This document shows positions 32,041-39,797 of a DNA stretch of 39,797 nt, piece after piece. Under the pieces are notes generated by a model. That model had not been told where the DNA came from. It did no database searches and saw only the letters and a program-made list of their open reading frames with translations. The stretch covers positions 69,335 to 109,131 of the forward strand of contig NZ_JASHKR010000016.1 in the NCBI RefSeq assembly GCF_030056815.1, given 5' to 3'. Within the stretch, counting starts at the first letter, position 1; each line of letters begins with the position of its first letter. A program made the position numbers and the translations under genes. This DNA comes from Rhodococcus sp. IEGM 1379 (GTDB lineage: Bacteria > Actinomycetota > Actinomycetes > Mycobacteriales > Mycobacteriaceae).

Positions 32041-33300
32041 GTGCTCACTACGTTCAACAGGTTCAGGTTCAACAGCTTTCGTATTCTCTTATCCGTTCTG
32101 GCTGGCGTCATCCTTGCAACGACGGCCACTACGCAGGCTCATGCAGCGCCTACGGAGTCCCAATACCTCGACCTTCCCGAGATCAATCAGGACGGAACCA
32201 GCGCTGGAGGATTGAATCCCACACTGCCGCTTGATCGTTCCGAACTCAAGTCCGCACTGTCGTCAGCCCGCAATTCCGGTATCGACCCCAGTCGCTACGC
32301 AACCCTGCTGCGCCAATACTGGCTTGTCGTCGGGGCGGAGAATGCGAATATCGAACTGGCGAACTGGGATCCCCAGCGCGGACTGGCAGCCAACCGAACT
32401 ACGATCGACGATGTCTATGTCAACTATCTGCGGATGACCAACGCCCACCCCGAACTGTATTGGTCCGGAATGGCCGGCCTGGCCGGTGTGTCATTCGCTT
32501 CCGGTTTCTACGACCTGGGCGATGCGTCCACCATTCTGAGCGTCAACGGCGTCCACCAACTTGCCGACGCGGCCGCCGGGGTAGTCGCAGCCTTCCCTCC
32601 GGGAACAACCAGCCCGCTACCATCCGACCTCCAACTCCTGATCACACAAGGACCACACACCGATTCCGGAGACATCGATTGGTACGTCACACGACTCCTC
32701 ACCATGCAGAAGCACATCTTCATGGATCTGGTTCCGATGCATGAGGCCTATATCGCACTGGGCAGCAAGGGAATCGAAGAGTTCGAACGAGCCGGACTAT
32801 TCGACGACAACATTTCGCAGGCCTGGCAAGGCATCTCCGAGGGCACTCCCGACAGTCTCGCCGACGCCCTGATCCGAATGGCGTCGCGAGAGCAAAATCA
32901 GGTGATCGCAGATCAGTGGGATACCACGACACAGGGGCGCGGCAGCATAGGGCGAGTTCTCACCTACGTCACTACCGTAGCCGGAAAGCCTGCTGTACCA
33001 GGTACTCCCGCACCCGGGACCTACGCACCGATTGAGGTGACCGTGAATCTGGCAGGAGCGAGGACAGCGGTGACGGCGCCGCTTCCTGCCTTCAACTGGG
33101 CTGATCGGGAACCGCGATGGTCATTCATTGCCGACGAGCTGGCTCCCAGTTATATCACTGCAGTACAACAACATTCACGAGAGACGCAGGCGATACTCGC
33201 GAATCCGTTTACAGAAATGTCGGCGCGGGGGCGGCTGATTCCCCGATTGCCGGATCTCCTGTATGACCTCACAACCGGGTGGGAGTTGCAACCGGCCTGA
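32041..33300 (+). CDS. Exported protein of unknown function
   Basis: The protein has 419 residues from GTG 32041, with a GGGAGA SD. A signal peptide is evident, with the hydrophobic core ILLSVLAGVILATTATT and cleavage after HAA near residue 36. The mature part is mainly helical, with LLRQYWLVVGAENANIELANW, YVNYLRMTNAHPELYWSGMAG and a region rich in Trp and Tyr. No cysteine is present in the mature protein and no membrane anchor follows, so it is probably secreted or envelope-associated. I do not recognise the family. A nested hairpin lies just upstream and a strong terminator hairpin just downstream. Confidence 0.82.
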   Translation: MLTTFNRFRFNSFRILLSVLAGVILATTATTQAHAAPTESQYLDLPEINQDGTSAGGLNPTLPLDRSELKSALSSARNSGIDPSRYATLLRQYWLVVGAENANIELANWDPQRGLAANRTTIDDVYVNYLRMTNAHPELYWSGMAGLAGVSFASGFYDLGDASTILSVNGVHQLADAAAGVVAAFPPGTTSPLPSDLQLLITQGPHTDSGDIDWYVTRLLTMQKHIFMDLVPMHEAYIALGSKGIEEFERAGLFDDNISQAWQGISEGTPDSLADALIRMASREQNQVIADQWDTTTQGRGSIGRVLTYVTTVAGKPAVPGTPAPGTYAPIEVTVNLAGARTAVTAPLPAFNWADREPRWSFIADELAPSYITAVQQHSRETQAILANPFTEMSARGRLIPRLPDLLYDLTTGWELQPA

Positions 33301-33331
33301 CAAGCACGGATGCATAAGCCGCAGATACGGC

Positions 33332-33373
33332 TGTGCGCCGTTTCGGTAGTGGGAACTACCAAAACGGCGCACA
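33332..33373. terminator. Strong 19-bp hairpin between convergent genes, bidirectional terminator
   Basis: TGTGCGCCGTTTcGGTAGT (33332-33350) pairs with ACTACCaAAACGGCGCACA (33355-33373) around a GGGA tetraloop. There is one C/A mismatch. It lies 31 bp after the exported-protein stop and 35 bp beyond the leuS stop on the other strand, so it probably ends transcription from both sides. A long T-run is absent. Confidence 0.85.
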
Positions 33374-33408
33374 CGGGGCAGTGCCCCTCAGTTACACGGG
33401 CGTTGCCC

Positions 33409-36282
33409 CTACAAAACGATATTCACCATCTTGCCGGGAACAACGATCACTTTGCGGGGAGCGTTGCCCTCGAGCAGAGCGACGATCTTCTCGTCTGCCA
33501 GAGCGATTTCCTCGACAGCCTTGCGATCGGCATCAGCCGGGACGCTGATGCGGCTACGCACCTTGCCGTTGACCTGGATCGGGTACTCGACCGTGTCTTC
33601 GACAAGCCACTTCTCTTCGACGGCAGGGAAGGGGCCGTGCGCAAGGGATTCCGCGTGTCCGAGGCGCGACCACAGCTCTTCCGCGAGGTGGGGAGCCAAG
33701 GGAGCGAGCATCAGCACCAACGGCTCCACAGCAGCGCGGGGGGCGCCACCAGGGAAGGCCTTGGTGAGGTGGTTGTTGTACTCGATCAACTTGGCAGCAG
33801 CCGTATTGTCGCGCAGCGCCGTGTAATCCTCACTGACGCCGGCGATTGCCTTGTTGAGTGCACGCAACGTTGCCTCGTCGGGCGCTTCGTCGGTGACGCG
33901 GGCTTTGCCGGTCTCCTCGTCGATGACGACGCGCCATACACGCTGAAGGAAGCGCGCAGCGCCGACTACGTCCTTGGTCGCCCACGGACGCGAGGTGTCC
34001 AGCGGACCCATCGACATCTCGTAGACGCGCAGGGTATCGGCACCGTATTCGGCGCAAATCTCGTCCGGCGCAACGGCATTCTTGAGGCTCTTGCCCATCT
34101 TGCCGTACTCGCGGTTGACCTCGGCGCCGTCGTAGAAGTACTTGCCGTCACGCTCGACGACCTCTTCGGCCGGCACGTAGACGCCACGAGCATCGGTGTA
34201 CGCGTAGGCCTGGATGTAGCCCTGGTTGTACAGGCGGCGGTAGGGCTCGCTCGAGCTGACGTAGCCCAGATCGAAGAGCACCTTGTGCCAGAAACGCGAG
34301 TACAGCAGGTGCAGCACTGCATGCTCGACGCCACCGACGTAGAGGTCAACTCCGCCGGGATCGTTGGGGCCGTGCAGTTCCGGACGCGGACCGGTCCAGT
34401 ACGCCTCGTTCTGCGGATCGCAGAAGGTGTCCTGGTTGGTGGGGTCGATGTAGCGCAGCTGGTACCACGAGCTGCCCGCCCACTGCGGCATGACATTGGT
34501 GTCGCGGTGGTAGGTCTGCAGTCCGTCACCGAGATCGAGTTCGACGTTGACCCACTCGGTGGCCTTGTTCAGTGGGGGAGAGGGCTCGGAGTTGGCATCG
34601 TCCGCGTCAAAGGACACGGGGGCGTAGTCCTCGACCTCCGGAAGTACCACGGGCAGAGCCGAATCCGGCAGAGCGTGCGCGTTTCCGGCAGCGTCGTAGA
34701 CGATCGGGAAAGGCTCGCCCCAGTAACGCTGACGCGCAAAGAGCCAGTCGCGCAGCTTGTACTGGATGGTGCCCTTACCGTGTCCGGCTTCTTCGAGCTT
34801 GCTAATGATGGTCGCCTTGGCCTCGGCGACATCCAGACCGTCGAGGTAGTCGGAGTTCACCAGCGCGCCGTCACCTGTATAGGCGGCTTCCGAAACATCG
34901 CCGACAGCGTCATCACCCCTCGCTGCGCTCGACCGAATAACTTCGAGAATATCGAGCCCGAATGCCGTCGCAAATTCCCAGTCACGGTGATCATGTCCGG
35001 GGACAGCCATGATGGCGCCGGTACCGTAGCCGGTCAACACATAATCAGCGATGAAGACGGGCACCTTGTGGCCGTTGACGGGGTTGACCGCGTAGGTACC
35101 GAGGAAGACGCCGGTCTTCTCCTTGTTTTCCTGACGCTCCAGGTCGGTCTTGGCAGCGATGGACTTGCGGTATGCCGCAACAGCTTCCACCGGGGTAGCG
35201 GCGCCGCCGGTCCAACGAGCGTCGACGCCTTCCGGCCACTCGGCTGCAGCCAGTTTGTCCACCAGGTCATGCTCGGGAGCCAACGTCACATAGCTGGCAC
35301 CGAACAGCGTGTCGGGACGCGTCGTAAATACGTCGATGCCGAAGTCGCCGGCAGTGAAGGTAACTTCAGCTCCGTACGAGCGTCCGATCCAGTTGCGCTG
35401 CATGGCCTTGACCTTGTCCGGCCAATCCAGGTACTCGAGGTCGTCGACCAGGCGGTCGGAGTACGCGGTGATCCGCATCATCCACTGCTGGAGGTGCTTG
35501 CGGAAGACGGGGAAGTTGCCACGCTCGCTGCGGCCGTCACCCGTCACCTCTTCGTTGGCCAGCACCGTACCCAGACCGGGGCACCAGTTCACCATCGAAT
35601 CAGACTGGTAGACAAGGCGGTACGAGTCCAGAACCTTGCCGCGTTCCGCAACGGTCAACGCCGCCCAATCGCGGCCGTCTTCCAAAGCTCGTTCACCCGA
35701 AGAGAATTCAGCCTCCAACTCCGAGATACGACGCGCCTTACCGGCAGCCTTGTCGTACCAAGCGCCATGGATCTGCAGGAAGATCCACTGCGTCCAATGG
35801 TAGAAATCGACATCGGTCGTCGCGAGGCTACGACGCTCGTCGTGACCCAGGCCCAGGCGTCGCAGCTGGCGCTGCATGTTGGCGATGTTCGCTTCGGTCG
35901 TCGTACGCGGGTGGGTGCCCGTCTGCACGGCGTACTGCTCGGCCGGCAACCCGAAGGCGTCGTAGCCGAGGGTGTGGAGCACGTTGTGGCCCTGCATGCG
36001 GTGGTAGCGCGCGAAGACGTCCGTCGCGATATATCCGAGCGGGTGGCCGACGTGCAGACCCGAACCCGAGGGGTACGGGAACATGTCCTGGACAAAGAGC
36101 TTGTCGGCGGGCACGCCCTCGGGGGAGGACAGCGGACCGACCGGATTGGGCGCGTTGAACGTGCCCTCCTCGCTCCAGCGGTCCTGCCAGCGCTGCTCGA
36201 TCTGGCCGGCAAGCTCCGCGGAGTAGCGGTGCTGCGGGGTGGCGTCGACTGGTGAATCGGGGGACTGCGAAGACTCGGTCAC
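33409..36282 (-). CDS. leuS: Leucyl-tRNA synthetase
   Basis: The protein has 957 residues from GTG 36282, normal for bacterial LeuRS. The class I HIGH motif appears as HVGHPLGY at about 75-82 and the KMSKS motif as KMGKSLKN near residue 730. The CP1 editing domain contains [11 protein letters not shown] and [15 protein letters not shown]. The C-terminal VQVNGKVR-like [11 protein letters not shown] and the anticodon-binding region complete the enzyme. It charges tRNA-Leu and removes mischarged amino acids. The gene is divergent from the SdpI-like gene, about 100 bp away. In mycobacteria leuS lies near the replication origin and close to a GntR gene, as here. Confidence 0.98.
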   Translation of the reverse strand: MTESSQSPDSPVDATPQHRYSAELAGQIEQRWQDRWSEEGTFNAPNPVGPLSSPEGVPADKLFVQDMFPYPSGSGLHVGHPLGYIATDVFARYHRMQGHNVLHTLGYDAFGLPAEQYAVQTGTHPRTTTEANIANMQRQLRRLGLGHDERRSLATTDVDFYHWTQWIFLQIHGAWYDKAAGKARRISELEAEFSSGERALEDGRDWAALTVAERGKVLDSYRLVYQSDSMVNWCPGLGTVLANEEVTGDGRSERGNFPVFRKHLQQWMMRITAYSDRLVDDLEYLDWPDKVKAMQRNWIGRSYGAEVTFTAGDFGIDVFTTRPDTLFGASYVTLAPEHDLVDKLAAAEWPEGVDARWTGGAATPVEAVAAYRKSIAAKTDLERQENKEKTGVFLGTYAVNPVNGHKVPVFIADYVLTGYGTGAIMAVPGHDHRDWEFATAFGLDILEVIRSSAARGDDAVGDVSEAAYTGDGALVNSDYLDGLDVAEAKATIISKLEEAGHGKGTIQYKLRDWLFARQRYWGEPFPIVYDAAGNAHALPDSALPVVLPEVEDYAPVSFDADDANSEPSPPLNKATEWVNVELDLGDGLQTYHRDTNVMPQWAGSSWYQLRYIDPTNQDTFCDPQNEAYWTGPRPELHGPNDPGGVDLYVGGVEHAVLHLLYSRFWHKVLFDLGYVSSSEPYRRLYNQGYIQAYAYTDARGVYVPAEEVVERDGKYFYDGAEVNREYGKMGKSLKNAVAPDEICAEYGADTLRVYEMSMGPLDTSRPWATKDVVGAARFLQRVWRVVIDEETGKARVTDEAPDEATLRALNKAIAGVSEDYTALRDNTAAAKLIEYNNHLTKAFPGGAPRAAVEPLVLMLAPLAPHLAEELWSRLGHAESLAHGPFPAVEEKWLVEDTVEYPIQVNGKVRSRISVPADADRKAVEEIALADEKIVALLEGNAPRKVIVVPGKMVNIVL

Positions 36283-36384
36283 TGTGGTCGCTATCTACTT
36301 GGCTGACGTTAAATACCGTTAACCAGGGTAGAGCCTTCACCACCCGGGCATACGGGCAACTCCACACGCACCTATCCTGTATGG

Positions 36385-36882
36385 GTGGTCATTGTTGCTG
36401 TAGTGCTGTTCGTGCTCGCTCTTGCCGTCGGCGGAGTCGCTGTCGCCGGCCTGATCGGCAAGCTCCCGCGTAACCGCTGGGCCGGTGTCCGTACCCCGGA
36501 CACCCTGCGTAGCGAAGAATCGTTTGGCCTGGCCAACAAGGTCGCCGGTCCCACGATGGCTGCTGCAGCCGGACTTCTCGTCATCGGCGGCATCGCTGCT
36601 CTCACGATGAGCGTGGCCATGGGTCTCGGTATCGCCCTCGTCGCAGTTGTCGCAGCATTGTTCACTGCCGGTGCCGGTGGAGCCATCGGCGCCCGCGCCG
36701 CCGCTGCAATGCCCGAGCCGAGCGGCTGTGGCAACGACTGCAACTGCGGACACACCGACTCTGCTGTCGACCAAACGCCAGTAGCCAAGGCGGCAGCCTC
36801 TGCCAAGGAAGCTGCGTCGGAGTGCGGAGAGTCCTCCTGCGGCGCCTGCTCACTCAAGGGCGCCTGCCTACCGGCAAAGTGA
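36385..36882 (+). CDS. SdpI/YhfL-like membrane protein with Cys-rich tail
   Basis: The protein has 165 residues from GTG 36385. Residues 1-20 form TM1. RWAGVRTPDTLRSEESF is the SdpI signature, in which family members carry (G)RTPxTL. Two further membrane segments span about 53-70 and 72-95. The C-terminus (about 114-165) is soluble with seven cysteines arranged as CGNDCNC and CGESSCGACSLKGAC, a pattern suited to metal binding or disulfides. SdpI of Bacillus is an immunity and signalling protein, but the function of actinobacterial homologues is unknown. There is no clear SD. It precedes a DUF1648 gene on the same strand, and DUF1648 and SdpI domains are often fused or paired. Confidence 0.82.
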   Translation: MVIVAVVLFVLALAVGGVAVAGLIGKLPRNRWAGVRTPDTLRSEESFGLANKVAGPTMAAAAGLLVIGGIAALTMSVAMGLGIALVAVVAALFTAGAGGAIGARAAAAMPEPSGCGNDCNCGHTDSAVDQTPVAKAAASAKEAASECGESSCGACSLKGACLPAK

Positions 36883-36884
36883 AT

Positions 36885-36900
36885 TGATTCACGTGAAACA
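36885..36900. promoter_or_regulatory. parS: parS-like centromere site
   Basis: TGATTCACGTGAAACA matches the widely conserved chromosomal parS consensus TGTTTCACGTGAAACA at 15 of 16 positions and contains the full TTCACGTGAA palindromic core. It lies at the very start of the DUF1648 gene, directly after the SdpI-like stop. ParB binds such sites to load chromosome-partition complexes, and they cluster near oriC. The leuS and GntR neighbourhood agrees with an origin-proximal location. Confidence 0.75.
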
Positions 36901-37852
36901 TCGCGTGGTTGACCCCGCCGGAGCAATCTTCGGCATCCTGATTCCCGCGTTGTGCGCGTTCGGTAGCGTCGTCCTCACAAAAATGTGGGAAGACCGCCTG
37001 CCTGAGAAAATTGCCACGCACTGGACCACCACGTCGGCCGACGGCTTTTCGACACCCACCGCCAACGCGTGGACCGTCGCGCTTCTGACGCTGCTCTTCG
37101 GCGGCGGACTCAGCGCAGTTGCGGCTCTGGCGCCGGCAATGCTGATGATGCGGCGCTTCATGCTGGTTACCGGACTCGGCATCGTCGGATTGATCACCAC
37201 CGTCAATGTTGCGCTGCTGTACAACCAACTCGACGTCGTAGATCCGTCCACGACCTCACTGCCGTATTGGTCCATCGGTGTGGGTGCATTGATCGGCGGC
37301 GCGCTCGGCTACCTGGGCGCCCGCACACTGCGCGACTACCGCGTCCACGAGCAAGCCTCCGGAATGCCCTCACCCGCGCTCCCACGCAGCGACGCTGCAC
37401 TACCGATCTCCGACGACGTGGGCTTCTCTGCCAAGGGTTCGGCCATCCTCGCGCTGATCACCCTCGTACCCGGCGTACTCCTAAGCCTGTCGATGGGTTC
37501 GTACTGGTCGCTGTTCATGTTCGCAGCGCTCGCACTGCTCCTTGTCAGCCTCGTACGCTTTCGCGTCACGGTGGACGAGAGCGGCATCTCCGTCGTCAAC
37601 ATGGGCATGCGCGCGATGGAGTACGACGCCGACGAGGTTGTGGACGCCAAGGTCGCCGAGATCAAACCGTTCACCGATTTCGGCGGCTGGGGCCTCAAGA
37701 AAAAGGGGCGACGCAACTACGGCATCGTCACGCGCACCGGGCCCGCTGTGGTCATCACGTTTGCCAGTGGCGACCGGCTCACCATCACCACACCGAAAGC
37801 CGAAGACATGGCCGGGGCCCTGAATCGCCTGGCCGCCGCCCGAACTCAATAA
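36893..37852 (+). CDS. DUF1648 membrane protein
   Basis: The protein has about 319 residues from GTG 36893. TTG 36884 and GTG 36905 are alternatives and none has an SD. TM1 lies at about 8-26, then the DUF1648 signature RLPEKIATHWTTTSADGFST, where the family has an invariant 'P..I..H' pattern. Further membrane segments lie at about 52-74, 82-104, 118-140, 180-198 and 205-222. The C-terminal 100 residues are a cytosolic PH-like beta domain with VTVDESGISVVNM and ITTPKAEDMAGALN. The role is unknown, and related proteins act with SdpI-like partners. It overlaps the convergent GntR gene by 7 bp. The parS-like site lies on its start. Confidence 0.83.
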   Translation: MKHRVVDPAGAIFGILIPALCAFGSVVLTKMWEDRLPEKIATHWTTTSADGFSTPTANAWTVALLTLLFGGGLSAVAALAPAMLMMRRFMLVTGLGIVGLITTVNVALLYNQLDVVDPSTTSLPYWSIGVGALIGGALGYLGARTLRDYRVHEQASGMPSPALPRSDAALPISDDVGFSAKGSAILALITLVPGVLLSLSMGSYWSLFMFAALALLLVSLVRFRVTVDESGISVVNMGMRAMEYDADEVVDAKVAEIKPFTDFGGWGLKKKGRRNYGIVTRTGPAVVITFASGDRLTITTPKAEDMAGALNRLAAARTQ

Positions 37853-38529
37853 GGTTCGCAACCTCCGGCCGAACCTGACCCGATCGCTTCCTGCGTTTTC
37901 TCCAGGTAGCCGCAGGCTGCGGTTCGCGCTCGGTCGACGTCCCGATCAGCGATGGCGTCGGCAACCTCGCGATGATGGAACGATGTCAACGACGGGGGGT
38001 GAACACCTTCCGTCACGTCGTACGTGGCACGAACCGTCTCGAGAATTCCAGCGAACAGATCCTTCAAGACAGGATTGTGGGCAGCATTCACGACAGCGGT
38101 GTGGAACGCGAGATCAACATCGGCGAAGTCTTCGACAGCGACGTCACGCTTCTCGGCTAACTCGCGAAGTATCCGGACGTCCGCGTCGGTACGTCGATCG
38201 CACGCCAATCGAACAGCCTCGATCTCGAGGGCACGCCTGACTTCGAAGACATACTTCATCTCGTCGACAGCGGTGCGCTTTCCCAGCAGACCACCGATGT
38301 CGGTCCGCGCCCGCACGAAAGTGCCCGATCCGCGCCTGATCTCAAGGACACCGGTTGACGTCAGCGTTTTGATCGCTTCACGAACGGTATTCCGGCCGAC
38401 CCCCAGAACACTCATCAATTCCGGCTCGGTGGGGATGCGGTTTCCGACGGTCCACGAACCGTCGGCGATTTGTGCCCGCATCCAATCGAGGGATTGTTCA
38501 TACGCCGATTCCTTGCGAACCACAGTCAT
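37846..38529 (-). CDS. GntR-family regulator, FadR/FCD subfamily
   Basis: The protein has 227 residues. The N-terminal winged helix (about 8-75) has WTVGNRIPTEPELMSVLGVGRNTVREAIKTL and GVLEIRRGSGTFV. The C-terminal FCD domain follows from about 90, with a typical metal-binding set: Asp in DLAFHTAVV, His in the same helix, and SFHHREVADAI. FCD regulators bind a small carboxylate and release their operator. The gene is divergent from an MFS transporter, and a 15-bp palindrome lies in the gap, so it probably represses that transporter and itself. Confidence 0.92.
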   Translation of the reverse strand: MTVVRKESAYEQSLDWMRAQIADGSWTVGNRIPTEPELMSVLGVGRNTVREAIKTLTSTGVLEIRRGSGTFVRARTDIGGLLGKRTAVDEMKYVFEVRRALEIEAVRLACDRRTDADVRILRELAEKRDVAVEDFADVDLAFHTAVVNAAHNPVLKDLFAGILETVRATYDVTEGVHPPSLTSFHHREVADAIADRDVDRARTAACGYLEKTQEAIGSGSAGGCEPY

Positions 38530-38569
38530 CTGCTCATCCTCACAGCATTCGCGCCAGTCGATCCACTCA

Positions 38570-38584
38570 CCTACGATACGTAGG
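38570..38584. promoter_or_regulatory. 15-bp palindrome, candidate GntR operator
   Basis: CCTACG and CGTAGG flank a 3-nt ATA spacer and form a perfect inverted repeat. It lies 41 bp upstream of the GntR start and 48 bp upstream of the transporter start. Its length and place between a FCD-type regulator and a divergent transporter fit the usual operator layout. Confidence 0.65.
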
Positions 38585-38631
38585 ACGACCCATGTATTTC
38601 AACTACTCGTGAATCCGAGGAGGGGCTTCCC

Positions 38632-39797
38632 ACGTCCACGACAGCTGTCGCCACCGAAGACCACACACGTCACACGAACCGACACTTCTACGGCGTGGGC
38701 TATGTCCTCACCGTGATCCTTCTCGGCGCGAACATGCCCACATCCGTCTATGGGCTCTACCGCAGTGAATTCGGATTCACGCCCACCATCCAGACACTCA
38801 TCTACGGCGTCTATGTCGCGGGACTGGTACCGGCGCTGCTGTTCTTCGGCCCGCTTTCCGACGCTCTCGGCCGGCGCACGGTGCTGCTGGCCGCACTCGC
38901 GTTGAGCGTCGTCGGCACGCTCGTTCTGGCATTCGCCGACGCGACGGTGTGGTTGTTCGTCGGTCGAATCGCTCAGGGAATCGCGGTGGGCGCTGCCAGT
39001 GCGGCGGGCAGTGCCGCGTTGGTGGAACAGGAACCGAAGTTCGACCACCGTCGAGCAGCTCTCGTCTCCACAGTGACCGGAGCACTGGGCGGTGCGCTCG
39101 GGCCGCTCGTCTCGGGCGCGATCGCGCAGTACCTTCCCCAACCCCTTCGACTGCCCTACCTGATTTTTCTTGTCGCATTCGTTCCGGCACTGATCGTGCT
39201 ACTACTGCTTCCTCGGACCGGGTACGGCACACGCCCCAAGACTTTCTTCCAGATTCCTCACGTTCCCGTAGTCATCCGGGAGACGTTCTGGCTCAGTTCG
39301 CTTGCCGTCGCACTGTGCTGGGGAGCCGTGGGTCTTTTCCAATCTGTAGTGCCGTCCTGGATGACCAGCCTGTTGAACATCGACAATCTTCTGCTCGCCG
39401 GAGGTGCTGCCGCGCTGGTGATGATCTGCTCGGTGATCGCTCAACTCGGCGGTAGCCGGATGGACCCACGGACGTCCACGATCGTCGGACTCGGAATTCT
39501 CGCTCTCGGGATGATCGGGTTACTCGTAGTCGACCTTGTTCCGAGTCTCGTCTTGCTGAGTATCGTTACCGTCGTAGTCGGCGCCGGTCACGGACTGGTC
39601 TTCGCCGGCGGAATGAAACGAGTCAATGCGGCGGCGCGAGCACACGCACGCGAAAGCCATGGCGAAATTCTGGCCGCCTTCTTCACCGTCAGCTACGCAG
39701 GTTTGGCGATACCGTCGATTCTCGCGGGCATTGCAATCACGATCCAGGGAATGCAGACGGCCATCATCGAGCTGTCGATCATCGGGACGCTGCTGTG
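38632..39797 (+). CDS. MFS transporter, 3' end outside window, non-canonical start
   Basis: The frame is open from the TAG at 38581 to the window edge and encodes a 12-TM-type MFS carrier. TM1 contains YVLTVILLGANMPTSVY. The loop 2-3 motif is GPLSDALGRR, and TM4 has GRIAQGIAVGAASAAGSAAL. A strong SD (GAGGAGGGG, 38617-38625) stands 8 nt before an ACG codon at 38632, but no ATG, GTG or TTG occurs in this frame between the stop and GTG 38695, which lies inside TM1. The start is therefore probably ACG, or an ATG lost by a T-to-C change. About 388 codons are visible. The substrate is unknown. It is probably controlled by the divergent GntR. Confidence 0.85.

Noticed and set aside
33310-36255. A 981-codon open frame on the plus strand, antisense to leuS
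   Set aside because: It is the mirror of a highly biased GC-rich leuS coding sequence. The translation shows no family motif, while the minus strand encodes an unmistakable leucyl-tRNA synthetase.

Overview
The window looks like chromosomal DNA of a high-GC actinobacterium. I infer a Rhodococcus close to the R. erythropolis/qingshengii group. The clues are the DyP peroxidase-encapsulin pair, a mycobacterial-type glucosylglycerate hydrolase, an F420-type PPOX protein, an IdeR/DtxR-type iron box and many ATGA gene overlaps. No tRNA, rRNA, CRISPR array, insertion sequence or phage gene was recognised. A near-perfect parS site at 36885-36900 beside leuS suggests that the right end lies in the origin-proximal part of the chromosome.

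Layout. 1-3507 (-) is the N-terminal part of a very large exported protein built of 128-142-residue repeats, preceded by a possible translationally coupled leader ORF and a 20-bp palindrome. 4271-6577 holds a glucosylglycerate hydrolase and a cation-efflux-like protein. 6598-13486 (-) is a compact eight-gene catabolic operon, transcribed from right to left: GlcG/HbpS-like protein, haem-oxygenase-like diiron oxidase (HDO), Rieske ferredoxin, ferredoxin reductase, aldehyde dehydrogenase, second Rieske protein, gamma-glutamyltransferase-like Ntn hydrolase and RidA. A PucR-type regulator is divergent at 13662. 15362-19451 carries a DHA2 exporter with an iron box, a permease and a YoaK/DUF1275 protein. 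19468-23201 has a frameshifted exported protein, a HhH-PHP protein, a PPOX-cyclase fusion and an SDR.

23285-27003 (+) is the most unusual locus. Three tandem TIGR04222-type membrane proteins, two of them ending in Gly/Cys tails, overlap a DUF692/MNIO enzyme and a small helical protein. I propose that it is a membrane-anchored RiPP-like system in which the MNIO modifies cysteines in the C-terminal tails. It converges on an encapsulin/DyP operon (26992-28856), where the peroxidase keeps a C-terminal cargo peptide.

28900-33300 contains a secreted beta-propeller, an epoxide-hydrolase-like enzyme with a ketosteroid-isomerase-like partner, and two exported proteins of unknown function. A nested hairpin lies in front of the second. 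33409-39797 carries leuS, an SdpI-like protein with a Cys-rich tail, a DUF1648 protein with the parS site at its start, and a GntR/FCD repressor divergent from an MFS transporter. A 15-bp palindrome lies between the last two.

Several genes have abnormal 5' ends or frames: 5681 (good SD and ATG out of frame), 23285 (ATA where ATG is expected), 38632 (ACG after a strong SD) and 19468-20308 (+1 frameshift). These could be real mutations, non-canonical initiation or sequence errors.
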